Below are positions 28,046-36,786 of a stretch of DNA of 64,000 nucleotides, piece after piece. The notes beneath the pieces were generated by a model. That model had not been told where the DNA came from. It worked only from the letters and a program-made list of their open reading frames with translations, and ran no database searches. The translations under genes and the position numbers were made by a program. The first letter of the stretch is position 1; the number at the start of each line of letters is the position of its first letter. The stretch comes from Clostridium estertheticum subsp. estertheticum (GTDB taxonomy: Bacteria > Bacillota > Clostridia > Clostridiales > Clostridiaceae). The stretch covers positions 1,975,001-2,039,000 of the forward strand of contig NZ_CP015756.1 in assembly GCF_001877035.1 (NCBI RefSeq), given 5' to 3'.

Positions 28046-28104
28046 ATGATAGCGATATTATTATACAATGTCAACATATGTGTAACAATTGCACATATGT
28101 GCAA
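28046..28104 (-). promoter_or_regulatory. ula PTS operon promoter with SorC-type operator
   Basis: Minus-strand TTGACA (28074-28069), 17 bp, TATCAT (28051-28046). Just upstream lies the perfect 16-bp palindrome TTGCACATATGTGCAA (28089-28104). Its ATATG core repeats 19 bases closer to the promoter, overlapping the -35 (ACATATGTTGACA). The same layout precedes ulaE. Confidence 0.75.
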
Positions 28105-28107
28105 AGG

Positions 28108-29091
28108 CTACAATTGAACTTCATCATCCAATTCTAAAATTTTTAACGCTGCGGTATCATCTATTATAAGTGTTTTTATATATTTACCTCTTATTGCGCC
28201 TAATATAGCTTTAGATTTTTCTTTTGATCCTGCAACGCAAATGACATCTGGTGCGTTATAAAAATCTATTAAATCAATTCCTATAATAGTGTTGTTTAAC
28301 TCAGACTCAATTTGTTTACCATTTATATCATAGTAACGCCCGCCAATGTGTCCAACAGCTCCACTTGATTGAAGTGAATATTGAGTATAGCTGTCTATAT
28401 ATTTGCTCCAGGCCGTATTAGAAATAGTTGAATCTATAGACCCTACGCTTGTTAATATAACTGTGGCTCTCTTAGCAAGAGACAAAGTATCTGATATATA
28501 AGGGTCACGTATAAGTTTATCTTTCATATCTTTATCCTCCACAAAAAGGGGAGCTAATAAGTAATGATATTTTCCTCCGTAAATCTTCGCGAATTGTTTT
28601 ACTAGATCTATTCCATCTATTTCTGGATTATCTTTTAAAGCAGCTCCCATTATTTGTACTACTGTGAGGGGAATGTTTTTGTTAGACTTAAGACTTTGAA
28701 CAGTATTGTATATAGTGTTTCCCCAAGATATACCAAGTATAGTATTCTTATTTATTTTAGCATCTATATAGTAAGCTGCAATTTCACCAAGTTTAATCAG
28801 AGTTAATTCATATGAAGATCCCTTTGTATTAATAATTCTTACATGTTTTAGTTTGAATCTCTTTATAAATTCATTCTCAATGTCCATTAATCTTTCCCAA
28901 GGTTCTTTTATAATTATTTCTACTATTTTTTTATCCCTTGCCTCTTTTAATAATCTTGAAATTTTAGAACGCGAAGTGAACAAACGTTCAGAGATTTGTG
29001 ATTGAGTCATATCATGTTCATAATAAAGACTTGCTACACTAGCTAAAAGACTGTTTTTTTCATTTTCATTCATATTATCAAAGTCATTCAT
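28108..29091 (-). CDS. SorC/DeoR-type sugar-sensing regulator of the ula locus
   Basis: 327 residues. The N-terminal helix-turn-helix is MTQSQISERLFTSRSKISRLL (about residues 28-48), followed by a SorC sugar-phosphate-binding domain (LGISWGNTIYNTVQSL, NTIIGIDL). Such regulators bind phosphorylated sugars and can activate or repress. It sits between the two divergent ula operons. Matching palindromes stand just upstream of the -35 of both, suggesting activation when an ascorbate-derived phosphate is present. ATG preceded by AAAAGGAG. It differs from E. coli UlaR, which is a DeoR repressor. Confidence 0.88.
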   Translation of the reverse strand: MNDFDNMNENEKNSLLASVASLYYEHDMTQSQISERLFTSRSKISRLLKEARDKKIVEIIIKEPWERLMDIENEFIKRFKLKHVRIINTKGSSYELTLIKLGEIAAYYIDAKINKNTILGISWGNTIYNTVQSLKSNKNIPLTVVQIMGAALKDNPEIDGIDLVKQFAKIYGGKYHYLLAPLFVEDKDMKDKLIRDPYISDTLSLAKRATVILTSVGSIDSTISNTAWSKYIDSYTQYSLQSSGAVGHIGGRYYDINGKQIESELNNTIIGIDLIDFYNAPDVICVAGSKEKSKAILGAIRGKYIKTLIIDDTAALKILELDDEVQL

Positions 29092-29317
29092 AATTAAAAC
29101 TCCTTTTTAATCAATATTTTAGGTAAAAGTTATATGCCAAGGGCAGTTAATTAGTAATAATTCAGTTGCTCAGTAGAAAAATAAAAATTTTAGAGCAAGT
29201 AATACTATAAGGTATTGAACAAATGATATTTATAGTGAACATATACTTATAATATAATTATAATATTATAATGAAAAAAATGCAATAAACTATATATAGT
29301 AAGGCTTACGAATTAAA

Positions 29318-29376
29318 CTGCGCATATGTGCAATGTATGGCAATATGTTGACTGAGGAAAAACTAGATGATATATT
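29318..29376 (+). promoter_or_regulatory. ulaE operon promoter with SorC-type operator
   Basis: Near-palindrome CTGCGCATATGTGCAA (29318-29333, 14 of 16 identical to the ulaC site). ATATG recurs 19 bases on, overlapping the -35 TTGACT (29348-29353); 17 bp; TATATT (29371-29376). Same geometry as the ulaC promoter. Confidence 0.75.
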
Positions 29377-29411
29377 TAAATAAAAGTTTAGTCAAAGGGG
29401 TGTGAAGGAAT

Positions 29412-30290
29412 ATGTATGATTTAAATAGAGTTCCTATTGGTATTTATGAAAAAGCTTTGCCTTCTAGTTTTTCCTGGGAAGAAAAGTTAACATCAGCAAA
29501 AAAAGCTGGTTTCGACTATTTGGAAATTTCAATTGATGAAACAGATGAAAGGTTAGCCAGACTTGAATGGTCAAAGGAAGAAAGAGAAAAATTAAAGAAG
29601 CTTATTAGTGCTACTGGGGTTATGATTCCAAGTATGTGCTTAAGTGGTCATAGAAGATTCCCCTTTGGAAGTAAAGATGGAAATACTCGTAGTAAAGCCT
29701 TGGATATTATGAAAAAGGCAATTGAACTATCCGCGGATCTAGGGATACGGACAATTCAATTAGCTGCCTATGATGTATATTATGAGGAAGAGGATGAGAT
29801 TACAAAAGCTTTTTTTATAGAGGGAATGGAAAAATCCATAGCAATGGCAAGTAAAGCAGGCGTAATGCTTGCACTTGAAATAATGGATACCAAATTTATA
29901 AGTACTATATTAAGAGCAATGCCATATATAACTAAATTTAATTCCCCTTGGTTTAAGATATATCCAGATTTAGGTAATTTGAGTGCTTGGGGTAGCGATG
30001 TTGAGGCAGAACTAGAACTTGGACTTCCACATACTGTTGCAATTCACGTAAAAGAAACAAAGCCAGGAGTATTTAAAGAGGTTCCTTTTGGTGAGGGGAT
30101 TGTAAAATTTGCTGCACTTTTTAAAAAATTAAAAGAATTAAATTATCAAGGACCCTTTCTAATAGAAATGTGGGCTGATAATAGCAAGATTACTACCAAA
30201 GAAGATGCTGTGCGTGATATTTATAACGCAAGAATATTTGTTAAAGAAAAAATGATCGAAGGTGGGATGGTAAATGCTAAAAGAGCTTAA
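29412..30290 (+). CDS. ulaE: L-ribulose-5-phosphate (L-xylulose-5-phosphate) 3-epimerase
   Basis: 292 residues, xylose-isomerase-like TIM barrel. Diagnostic stretches are [11 protein letters not shown] at the start, [23 protein letters not shown] and [12 protein letters not shown], with metal ligands Glu, Asp, His and Glu (LIEMWAD). It converts L-xylulose 5-phosphate to L-ribulose 5-phosphate. First gene of the plus-strand ula operon, overlapping ulaF by 17 bp. GGGGTGTGAAGG lies before the ATG. Confidence 0.93.
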   Translation: MYDLNRVPIGIYEKALPSSFSWEEKLTSAKKAGFDYLEISIDETDERLARLEWSKEEREKLKKLISATGVMIPSMCLSGHRRFPFGSKDGNTRSKALDIMKKAIELSADLGIRTIQLAAYDVYYEEEDEITKAFFIEGMEKSIAMASKAGVMLALEIMDTKFISTILRAMPYITKFNSPWFKIYPDLGNLSAWGSDVEAELELGLPHTVAIHVKETKPGVFKEVPFGEGIVKFAALFKKLKELNYQGPFLIEMWADNSKITTKEDAVRDIYNARIFVKEKMIEGGMVNAKRA

Positions 30291-30963
30291 AGAAAAAGTG
30301 TTAGAAGCTAATTTACAGCTTCCTAAAAAGGGATTAGTAACATTTACTTGGGGAAATGTAAGTGCAATTGATAGAGAAAAAGGATTAATTGTAATAAAAC
30401 CAAGTGGAGTTTCCTACGAAAAAATGAAAATTGATGATATGGTAGTAATTGATCTAGATGGCAAAATAGTGGAGGGTAAATTAAATCCTTCCTCAGATAC
30501 TGATACACATATATTACTTTATAAAGAATTTAAAGGAATTGGAGGTATAGTGCATACTCATTCAAGTTGGGCAACGAGCTGGGCACAGGCCGGGATGTCA
30601 ATACCTTGTTTTGGAACAACGCAAGCAGATTATTTTTATGGAAGTATTCCATGTACTAGAAAAATGTCGAAAGAAGAGATTAAGGGAAGATATGAATATG
30701 AAACTGGTAAGGTAATTGTGGAGACATTTAAAGGAATTAATCCGGAATTTGTACCAGGTGTATTAGTAAATAATCATGGTCCTTTTGCTTGGGGAAAAGA
30801 TGCAATGGAATCGGTTCATAATGCTGTTGTAATGGAAGAGGTTGCAAAAATGGCTTATAGAAGTATTCAATTAAATGAGGAGCTAGGATCTATAGACAAT
30901 AATCTTCTAGGCAAGCATTTTTTAAGAAAACATGGTGTAAATGCTTATTATGGTCAAAAATAA
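30274..30963 (+). CDS. ulaF: L-ribulose-5-phosphate 4-epimerase
   Basis: 229 residues, class II aldolase/AraD family. Residues expected in the active site include [19 protein letters not shown], the zinc ligands in [13 protein letters not shown] and [12 protein letters not shown]. It converts L-ribulose 5-phosphate to D-xylulose 5-phosphate, feeding the pentose phosphate pathway. AraD is an equally good name by sequence; the overlap with ulaE decides the assignment. Confidence 0.92.
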   Translation: MLKELKEKVLEANLQLPKKGLVTFTWGNVSAIDREKGLIVIKPSGVSYEKMKIDDMVVIDLDGKIVEGKLNPSSDTDTHILLYKEFKGIGGIVHTHSSWATSWAQAGMSIPCFGTTQADYFYGSIPCTRKMSKEEIKGRYEYETGKVIVETFKGINPEFVPGVLVNNHGPFAWGKDAMESVHNAVVMEEVAKMAYRSIQLNEELGSIDNNLLGKHFLRKHGVNAYYGQK

Positions 30964-30991
30964 AATAAATATATTAGATGAGGTGGCAAAT

Positions 30992-32041
30992 ATGAAAATT
31001 AATAAAAAGGTCATTGCAAATTTAACAAAATGTTATTCAGTAGCTCCCTTAAAATATAAGGGTACAAACTGTTTTTTAGTAGCAGCTGAAAAAGTTGATC
31101 GTTGTATACTTTTTGATTTAGAAGGAAATGAAATTGAAACAGTATGGAATGAACCTGGTGGTGTTATGAGTATGGTTCAGGTACCAGGAACTAATGGACA
31201 GTTTTTGGCAACGCATAAGTTTTATTCACCGAATGATTCAAAACAAGCGAAAATTGTAATAGTAACACCTGGCACGGACGGGCGATGGAGTGTTAAAACT
31301 TTAGTAAACCTTCCTCATGTACACAGATTCGACTTAATCAAGCGAAACGGTAATATATACCTAATAGCATGTACTTTAAAATCAGGTCATGAATATAAAG
31401 ATGACTGGTCAAGCCCTGGAAAGGTATATGCAGCTAAGCTTCCTAATGATTTAAGCAAATTTAATGAGGAGTTTCAGCTTGAGCTAAAGGTAATAAAGGA
31501 TGGTATGCTAAAGAATCACGGATATTATAAAGTGATGGAAGATGGAGTAGAGACAGCTGTAATTTCATCTGAAATTGGAGTTTTTCAGTTTGTACCTCCA
31601 GAGGTAGAAGGGGTGGAATGGGAAATTAAGCAACTAATAAATACTCCTTCAAGTGATGCTGTTCTAGTGGATATTGACAATGATGGGGAAATGGAATTGG
31701 CTGTACTTGCACCTTTTCATGGAGAAACTGTGCGAATATATAAGAAGATAGAAGGAACTTACAAAGAAATGTATGCACATCATGAGCCTGTAGAATTTAC
31801 TCATGCCCTTTATGGAGGGGATTTATGTGGAAAACCTTCTATTGTAGTTGGACATAGACAAGGCGAAAAATCCCTATTTGCACTTACGTATAATATTGAA
31901 AAAGGAAAGATAGAATGCGAAAATATTGATACAGGGTGTGGACCTGCTAATGTATATCATTATGTAAAAGATCATAAAGATATTATTATAGCTACAAACC
32001 GTGAAATTGATGAAGTGGCTATGTACACGATTGAACCTTAG
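30992..32041 (+). CDS. Cytoplasmic beta-propeller-like protein of the ula operon, function unknown
   Basis: 349 residues from the ATG at 30992 (GAGGTGG upstream; the longer frame overlapping ulaF has no ribosome site). No signal peptide. Repeated beta-strand blocks and an FG-GAP/VCBS-like calcium loop (VDIDNDGEMELAVLAPFHG) suggest a propeller, with several blocks ending in conserved His (VHRFDLIKRNG, KNHGYYKV, GHRQGEK). It lies 28 bp after ulaF and 91 bp before a metallophosphatase, so it probably acts with the ascorbate or a related sugar acid. It might be a lactonase-like propeller. I do not recognise a named family. Confidence 0.7.
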   Translation: MKINKKVIANLTKCYSVAPLKYKGTNCFLVAAEKVDRCILFDLEGNEIETVWNEPGGVMSMVQVPGTNGQFLATHKFYSPNDSKQAKIVIVTPGTDGRWSVKTLVNLPHVHRFDLIKRNGNIYLIACTLKSGHEYKDDWSSPGKVYAAKLPNDLSKFNEEFQLELKVIKDGMLKNHGYYKVMEDGVETAVISSEIGVFQFVPPEVEGVEWEIKQLINTPSSDAVLVDIDNDGEMELAVLAPFHGETVRIYKKIEGTYKEMYAHHEPVEFTHALYGGDLCGKPSIVVGHRQGEKSLFALTYNIEKGKIECENIDTGCGPANVYHYVKDHKDIIIATNREIDEVAMYTIEP

Positions 32042-32132
32042 AGAGGAGGAAATCAAATTTATTATCATATAGACTTGTTTTATGATAAAATTAGTTATTA
32101 GAATTATTTATCTTTTGATTGGAGAGTTTAAT

Positions 32133-33713
32133 ATGTGTATTAATGAAAATTTTAGACTAACAATATTAGAAACTAGTGATGTTCATGGAACAGTCTTACC
32201 TATAAATTATTCGGACAACTCCTATGCAAACTGTGGCCTCGCAGCCTTATCCACTATAATTGAAAGGGAAAGAGAAATAAATCAGGCTACCTTACTTATA
32301 GATAATGGGGATATGGTTCAAGGTACAGCGCTTACATATTTTCATGCTAAAATTAATAATAGTAGGCCAAATCCAATGATTGAGGTCATGAACCTTATGG
32401 GATACGATGCTGCTGTAATTGGCAATCATGAATTTAATTATGGAAGGGCTTATTTGGATAATGCTATAAAAACTTCAAAATTTCCATGGTTATGTGCTAA
32501 TATTACAAATAAAATTACAGGGGAAAGTTTTATTAATAAACCTTACATTGTTAAAACTTTTAATAATGGTTTAAGGGTAGGTATTTTAGGGGTAACAACT
32601 AAGTATATTCCTAACTGGGAAAGTGAAGGTACAATTAAGGACTTAGATTTTAAAGATGTAGTAGAGAGCGCAAGCTATTGGCTCCATATAATGAAAGATA
32701 AAGAAGCTACGGACATAAATATAGTATCCTATCATGGCGGGTTTGAAAGAGATTTAGAAACGGGGGAACCTTCTGAAAAACTCACAGGAGAAAATCAAGG
32801 TTATGAGTTATGTACTAAAGTGAGTAATATAGATGTGCTTCTAACTGGCCACCAACATAGAGTTATAGAAAATTTATTGGTAAATGGTGTTTTAGTTGTG
32901 CAACCAGGTTACAATGGTAATTGCATTGGCAAAGTAACTATGGACTTAGTCAAAATATCTGGCAAATGGTCGGTGCGAAGTAAAGTGTCTAAAGTTATTG
33001 ATGCAAATGCCTTAGATGTTGATAAGACAATTTTGAATGTTACATGCCCAATAGAAACAGAAACGCAAGCTTGGCTTGATATTCCGATTGGACATGTAGA
33101 AGGGGACATGCTTATAAAAGACCCATTAAAGGTAAGGCTTAAAGATAATGCTTTTGTTGAGTTTATAAATAATGTTCAGATGGATGCAGCAAAGGTTGAT
33201 ATATCAAACACAGCTATCTTTGATAATAAATGTAAGGGTTTTAATTATAAGATTACGATGAGAGATATAATATCAAATTACAAATATCCGAATACATTAA
33301 AGGTAATTAGGATAAAAGGTTCTGATATAAAAGCGGCTCTCGAGAGAACTGCAGAATATTTTAGTTTAGTTGATGGTGAGGTAAGGTTAGCAAAGAATGG
33401 TAATAATATTAAACTTCAACATTATAATTATGATATGTGGGAAGGCATAGATTATGTTATAGATATTACAAAACCTATAAACTTTAGAATTACGAAAATT
33501 AATTATAAAAACGCTCCTATTAATATGGAAGGGGAATATTCTGTAGTAATGAATAATTACAGAGCAGGTGGCGGTGGTAATTATTTATTGTTTAGGGGTA
33601 AACCAGTCCTTAAAGATATACAGGTAGATATGGCTGAACTGATTGCAAATTATATACTAAAGAGAAAAACAATTAAAGCAACCGTTAATGATAATTGGAA
33701 AGTTATATACTAA
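32133..33713 (+). CDS. 5'-nucleotidase / 2',3'-cyclic phosphodiesterase-type metallophosphatase
   Basis: 526 residues from the ATG at 32133 (GGAGAG ahead). An N-terminal calcineurin-like dimetal domain carries SDVHG, DNGDMVQG, GNHEFNYG, SYHGGFERD and TGHQHR. The C-terminal 5'-nucleotidase substrate domain includes YRAGGGGNYLLF. No signal peptide, unlike UshA, so it is probably cytoplasmic, like YunD-type enzymes. It is last in the ulaE operon and before a strong terminator. Its substrate may be a sugar-acid phosphate rather than a nucleotide. Confidence 0.85.
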   Translation: MCINENFRLTILETSDVHGTVLPINYSDNSYANCGLAALSTIIEREREINQATLLIDNGDMVQGTALTYFHAKINNSRPNPMIEVMNLMGYDAAVIGNHEFNYGRAYLDNAIKTSKFPWLCANITNKITGESFINKPYIVKTFNNGLRVGILGVTTKYIPNWESEGTIKDLDFKDVVESASYWLHIMKDKEATDINIVSYHGGFERDLETGEPSEKLTGENQGYELCTKVSNIDVLLTGHQHRVIENLLVNGVLVVQPGYNGNCIGKVTMDLVKISGKWSVRSKVSKVIDANALDVDKTILNVTCPIETETQAWLDIPIGHVEGDMLIKDPLKVRLKDNAFVEFINNVQMDAAKVDISNTAIFDNKCKGFNYKITMRDIISNYKYPNTLKVIRIKGSDIKAALERTAEYFSLVDGEVRLAKNGNNIKLQHYNYDMWEGIDYVIDITKPINFRITKINYKNAPINMEGEYSVVMNNYRAGGGGNYLLFRGKPVLKDIQVDMAELIANYILKRKTIKATVNDNWKVIY

Positions 33714-33730
33714 TTAAAATTAAAGAAAAA

Positions 33731-33768
33731 GTAACAAAAACTAAAATAGTTTTTGTTGCTTTTTTTTT
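33731..33768 (+). terminator. Terminator of the ulaE operon
   Basis: A 13-bp stem with one G-T pair (33731-33743 with 33747-33759), loop AAA, then a run of nine T. Confidence 0.9.
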
Positions 33769-33843
33769 ATTAAATTAAGAAATAAACGAATAGTATAGAA
33801 TATTAAACATATTATTAATAGAGCAAAAAGGAGAACTATAATA

Positions 33844-34704
33844 ATGAGTGAGATTGAGTATAAGAAGGTTGTTTCTAAAGATTGTCCAACAATACTAGGC
33901 CAAAAGCATTTATTAAATATAAACGATGAATATCTATTATCAAACGGTGGAGTTTTGATAGATAATGGAGGAAATTTGATTTGGAATACTAAGTGGGAAC
34001 ATTATTTTTCAAGAGCTATATATATAAAAGAAAAACAAATGATTTTGACCAATAGAACTCTTGATTTTGGTATAGAGGGGGAGTATAACTGTGGAATAGC
34101 TTGCATTGACATGAAAACAGGGGATTATATATGGAAACATTTCTATGACAAATATGAATCTAAGTTTAATTTAAGAAAAAAAGAACCGGACATTAACATG
34201 ATTAGAAGTATAAAAAAGGTATGTGCTGATGAAAATTGCGTATATGCTGATGATTTTAAAGTTAATTTGGATGATGGGTCTTATTCATATATAGGAGAAA
34301 GAAGAATAAAAAAAAATAAAACACCAAATGAAATTTATGCGGAGTTTGTAAAATCATTTAAAGAAAAGATCCATAATAATGCTGAATATAAATTAAATTT
34401 TAATATCAAAGAAAATATTATTAAGATCAATAATCAAAAATTATTTAAAGAAGGATACTGTTTTAATAAATGTGATTTTATTATGGAAACAGATCAAAGT
34501 ATACATTTTTTTGGTACACCAGCAAAGAGAAATCACCAAAATGCAATATTATTTAAATACTCAAAAAAACTAAAAAAAATGGTGGAAGAAATTGATCTAC
34601 CATTTAGGAATGCACCTTTTGAAGCCTATGACTTTTTTGGAAAGGGTATGCTGATTTTTGTAAGAGACGATATATATTTGTTGAAAGACTTTTTCTTAGA
34701 GTAG
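33844..34704 (+). CDS. Hypothetical protein with PQQ-like repeat features
   Basis: 286 residues, soluble, no signal peptide. One clear PQQ-propeller-like block (GIACIDMKTGDYIWKH, residues about 80-95) and several related strands (NGGVLIDNGGNLIWNTKW) suggest a small beta-propeller; Lys-rich linkers occur at about 150-185. No catalytic motif was recognised. AAAAGGAG lies before the ATG. Its own terminator follows; no operon partner. Confidence 0.6.
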   Translation: MSEIEYKKVVSKDCPTILGQKHLLNINDEYLLSNGGVLIDNGGNLIWNTKWEHYFSRAIYIKEKQMILTNRTLDFGIEGEYNCGIACIDMKTGDYIWKHFYDKYESKFNLRKKEPDINMIRSIKKVCADENCVYADDFKVNLDDGSYSYIGERRIKKNKTPNEIYAEFVKSFKEKIHNNAEYKLNFNIKENIIKINNQKLFKEGYCFNKCDFIMETDQSIHFFGTPAKRNHQNAILFKYSKKLKKMVEEIDLPFRNAPFEAYDFFGKGMLIFVRDDIYLLKDFFLE

Positions 34705-34722
34705 AGTATAGATTATTAATAT

Positions 34723-34779
34723 AAAGAAGAAAAGTTGTGCTCAGTTAATAAGGGCATAACTTTTCTTCTTTTGTTATTT
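34723..34779 (+). terminator. Terminator
   Basis: An 18-bp stem with one G-T pair (34723-34740 with 34754-34771), 13-base loop, T-rich tail. Confidence 0.88.
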
Positions 34780-34832
34780 TACCACTGTTTAAATCTATAA
34801 GCATTACGTAAAGATATAGAAAATTTAAAAGC

Positions 34833-34873
34833 AAAATACTGCATTTGGGGGGGACCCAATGCAGTATTTTTTA
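34833..34873 (+). terminator. Second, gene-less terminator-like hairpin with a G7 run
   Basis: AAAATACTGCATT pairs with AATGCAGTATTTT, extended by TGGG/CCCA with one bulged T. The apical strand carries seven consecutive G (34847-34853), rare in this AT-rich DNA. A run of T follows. It lies 54 bp after the previous terminator with no gene between, so it may end a small RNA. Confidence 0.6.
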
Positions 34874-34879
34874 TACATA

Positions 34880-35178
34880 TAACAATAAAGTTGGTATATT
34901 TAAATTATTGACTATTTTACAAATCTTATTCATTTTATTTGTAAGATTTTTATATAACTTTTGGAGTAGTATTTGGTTGTTTTATTATTTATACAAAAAT
35001 TGAAGGATATTTGCATATATTTGTTGAATAATGACAGTGTAATGATTTAATTGTAGGTAGAGCATTTTAAACGCGATATAAAAATGTATTAGCAGTTATG
35101 TAATTGCTCGAATATAATTATATATATGATTATGTTATTTTAGAACAAAAGTAAAAAATATATTACAAGGGGATTAAA
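34880..35178. other. Gene-free 300 bp before the lipoprotein gene
   Basis: Very AT-rich, no open frame with a ribosome site apart from AAGGGGAT just before the next gene. I could not assign a confident promoter and see no further structure. Confidence 0.5.
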
Positions 35179-36399
35179 ATGAGAAATATTAAAAAATATC
35201 TGACTTCTATTTTGGGGGTAATACTTATTTTCAGCTTGACTGGTTGCTCAAGTGTACCTGAAAATGTTACAAAAACAACTTTATCAAGTAAAGTATCGTC
35301 AAAGCAGAATACAACTGAGAAACAGCTTCAATCTACTAAAAATATAAGCTTAGCTAACAAAAAGGAAGCTAATGGTAAATTAAGGATTTCATATATAGAT
35401 GTAGGACAAGCTGATAGTATTTTGATAGAGCAAGGAACAAGCTCAATGCTAATAGACGCAGGAAATAATGAAGACTCAAGTACTGTTAAAAATTATATAA
35501 CAAAGCAAGGTATTACGAAACTTGATTATATTGTAGGGACTCATCCACACGAGGACCACATTGGAGGACTTGACTATGTAATAAATAGTTTTCAAATAGG
35601 TAAAATTTATATGCCAAAGGCTACATCAAATACTAAGACTTTTTTAGATGTGGTAAGTGCTATTAAAGCTAAGGGAATGAAAGTAATTGCACCTACAGTG
35701 GGGGAAACTTTTAAAGTAGGGGGTGCAACAGCTACAATTTTAGCACCCAACAGTACTGGCTATGAAGATTTAAATAATTTTTCAATTGTAATAAGATTAA
35801 CCTTTGGAAATAATAGCTTTATTTTTGACGGGGATGCAGAGGGAGCATCTGAGAATGAAATGTTATCCAAAGGTATTGACATAAGTGCTGATGTGCTTAA
35901 GGTTGGACATCATGGTTCTAGCTCATCAACTACTCAGGCATTCTTAGATAAAGTAAATCCTAAATATGCGATTATTTCAGCAGGCAAAGACAATAGTTAT
36001 GGCCATCCTCACAAATCTACAATGGATAAATTGAAAGCGAAAGGTGTTAAAGTTTATAGGACTGATGAAAGTGGAACAATAGTCGCGACATCTGATGGTA
36101 AAAATATAACCTTTAATACTAAACCAGGTAGTTATGCTTTTCTTGGGTCAGGCTCAAGTTCTTCTAGTAAAAGTTTTTCAAGTAGCGGAAACTCGACAGT
36201 TAAAAAAGTTGCGATAAAATTGCCTAAATCATCAAATAATAGTAAAATTGTATATTATACTCCATCAGGGAAATCATATCATTATGATAAAAATTGTAGA
36301 ACACTCGCAAGAAGTAAGACTATATTAAGTGGAACGCTAGGTGAAGAATTAATTTCTTCTCATAATGATCCTTGTAATATATGTGCAGGAGGTAATTAA
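35179..36399 (+). CDS. ComEC-like metallo-beta-lactamase lipoprotein
   Basis: 406 residues. Lipobox LTGC at about residue 22, a Lys/Ser/Thr linker, then a metallo-hydrolase domain (residues about 65-320). Motifs are DVGQADSILIEQG, THPHEDHIGG, DGDAEG and GHHGSSSS, the pattern of the ComEC C-terminal nuclease domain and its free-standing homologues. A Ser-rich linker and a small C-terminal module (SGKSYHYDKNCRTLARSK, ending CNICAGGN) may bind metal. It is exported and anchored; it could degrade extracellular nucleic acid or phosphodiesters. It abuts a DUF3006 gene, a recurring partner. Confidence 0.85.
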   Translation: MRNIKKYLTSILGVILIFSLTGCSSVPENVTKTTLSSKVSSKQNTTEKQLQSTKNISLANKKEANGKLRISYIDVGQADSILIEQGTSSMLIDAGNNEDSSTVKNYITKQGITKLDYIVGTHPHEDHIGGLDYVINSFQIGKIYMPKATSNTKTFLDVVSAIKAKGMKVIAPTVGETFKVGGATATILAPNSTGYEDLNNFSIVIRLTFGNNSFIFDGDAEGASENEMLSKGIDISADVLKVGHHGSSSSTTQAFLDKVNPKYAIISAGKDNSYGHPHKSTMDKLKAKGVKVYRTDESGTIVATSDGKNITFNTKPGSYAFLGSGSSSSSKSFSSSGNSTVKKVAIKLPKSSNNSKIVYYTPSGKSYHYDKNCRTLARSKTILSGTLGEELISSHNDPCNICAGGN

Positions 36400-36612
36400 G
36401 TGAATGTAATAATCGATAGATTTGAAGGGAATTATGCTGTTTGTGAAAAAGAAGACAGGACTATGATAGATATTAAAAAATCTAAAATTCCTAGTATAGC
36501 TAAAGAGGGGGATGTACTAAGTATTGATAATGATGTGATTATTATTGATATAGAGAAAACTAAAAAGAGGCTTAACGAAATTCAAAAATTAACAAAAGGG
36601 TTATGGGAATAG
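36400..36612 (+). CDS. DUF3006 family small protein
   Basis: 70 residues with the family pattern IIDRFEGNYAVCEKEDRTM and KEGDVLSIDNDVI, followed by a helical tail. The start is GTG directly after the upstream stop, with AGGAGGT seven bases before it inside that gene. The family is usually encoded beside ComEC-like metallo-hydrolases; its role is unknown. Cytoplasmic. Confidence 0.85.
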   Translation: MNVIIDRFEGNYAVCEKEDRTMIDIKKSKIPSIAKEGDVLSIDNDVIIIDIEKTKKRLNEIQKLTKGLWE

Positions 36613-36614
36613 TT

Positions 36615-36700
36615 AATTTAAATATATGAAAGCTGGTGAATTAATTCACCAGCTTTTATATGTTTAAGAGGTATATTGCCCTTCTACTTTTACCACTGTG
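36615..36700. repeat. 86-bp repeat, copy A (copy B at 52645-52730)
   Basis: The first 40 bp (terminator stem) are identical to copy B at 52645, then about 46 bp align without gaps with roughly ten differences. It contains the palindromic terminator and, on the minus strand, the last dozen codons of a gene matching the exported protein at 52694-53344. The offset between copies is 16,030 bp. Confidence 0.85.
36629..36656. terminator. Palindromic terminator
   Basis: AAAGCTGGTGAATT and its exact complement, a 14-bp perfect palindrome, followed by TTATATG. It ends the DUF3006 gene and is identical in the second copy after the CoA-transferase gene. Confidence 0.75.
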
Positions 36701-36702
36701 AA
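36664..36702 (-). pseudogene. 3'-end remnant of a paralogue of the exported protein at 52694
   Basis: On the minus strand it reads VVKVEGQYTS-stop, compared with VVKIEGQYTP-stop of the intact gene. Further upstream the frame is lost. It is the tail of a deleted gene copy carried with its terminator. Confidence 0.7.
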
Positions 36703-36786
36703 CACGCATTTTTAGCTTTAAATTCTAAGTTTGATTATAAGATACTCAATGTTTCAATAAATAAGCAAAAAAATAGCCAATTAGCA

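Noticed and set aside
28005-28104. Upstream extension of ulaC to TTG 28104
   Set aside because: The extension covers the operator and the operon promoter and has no ribosome site; it exists only because the frame has no stop.
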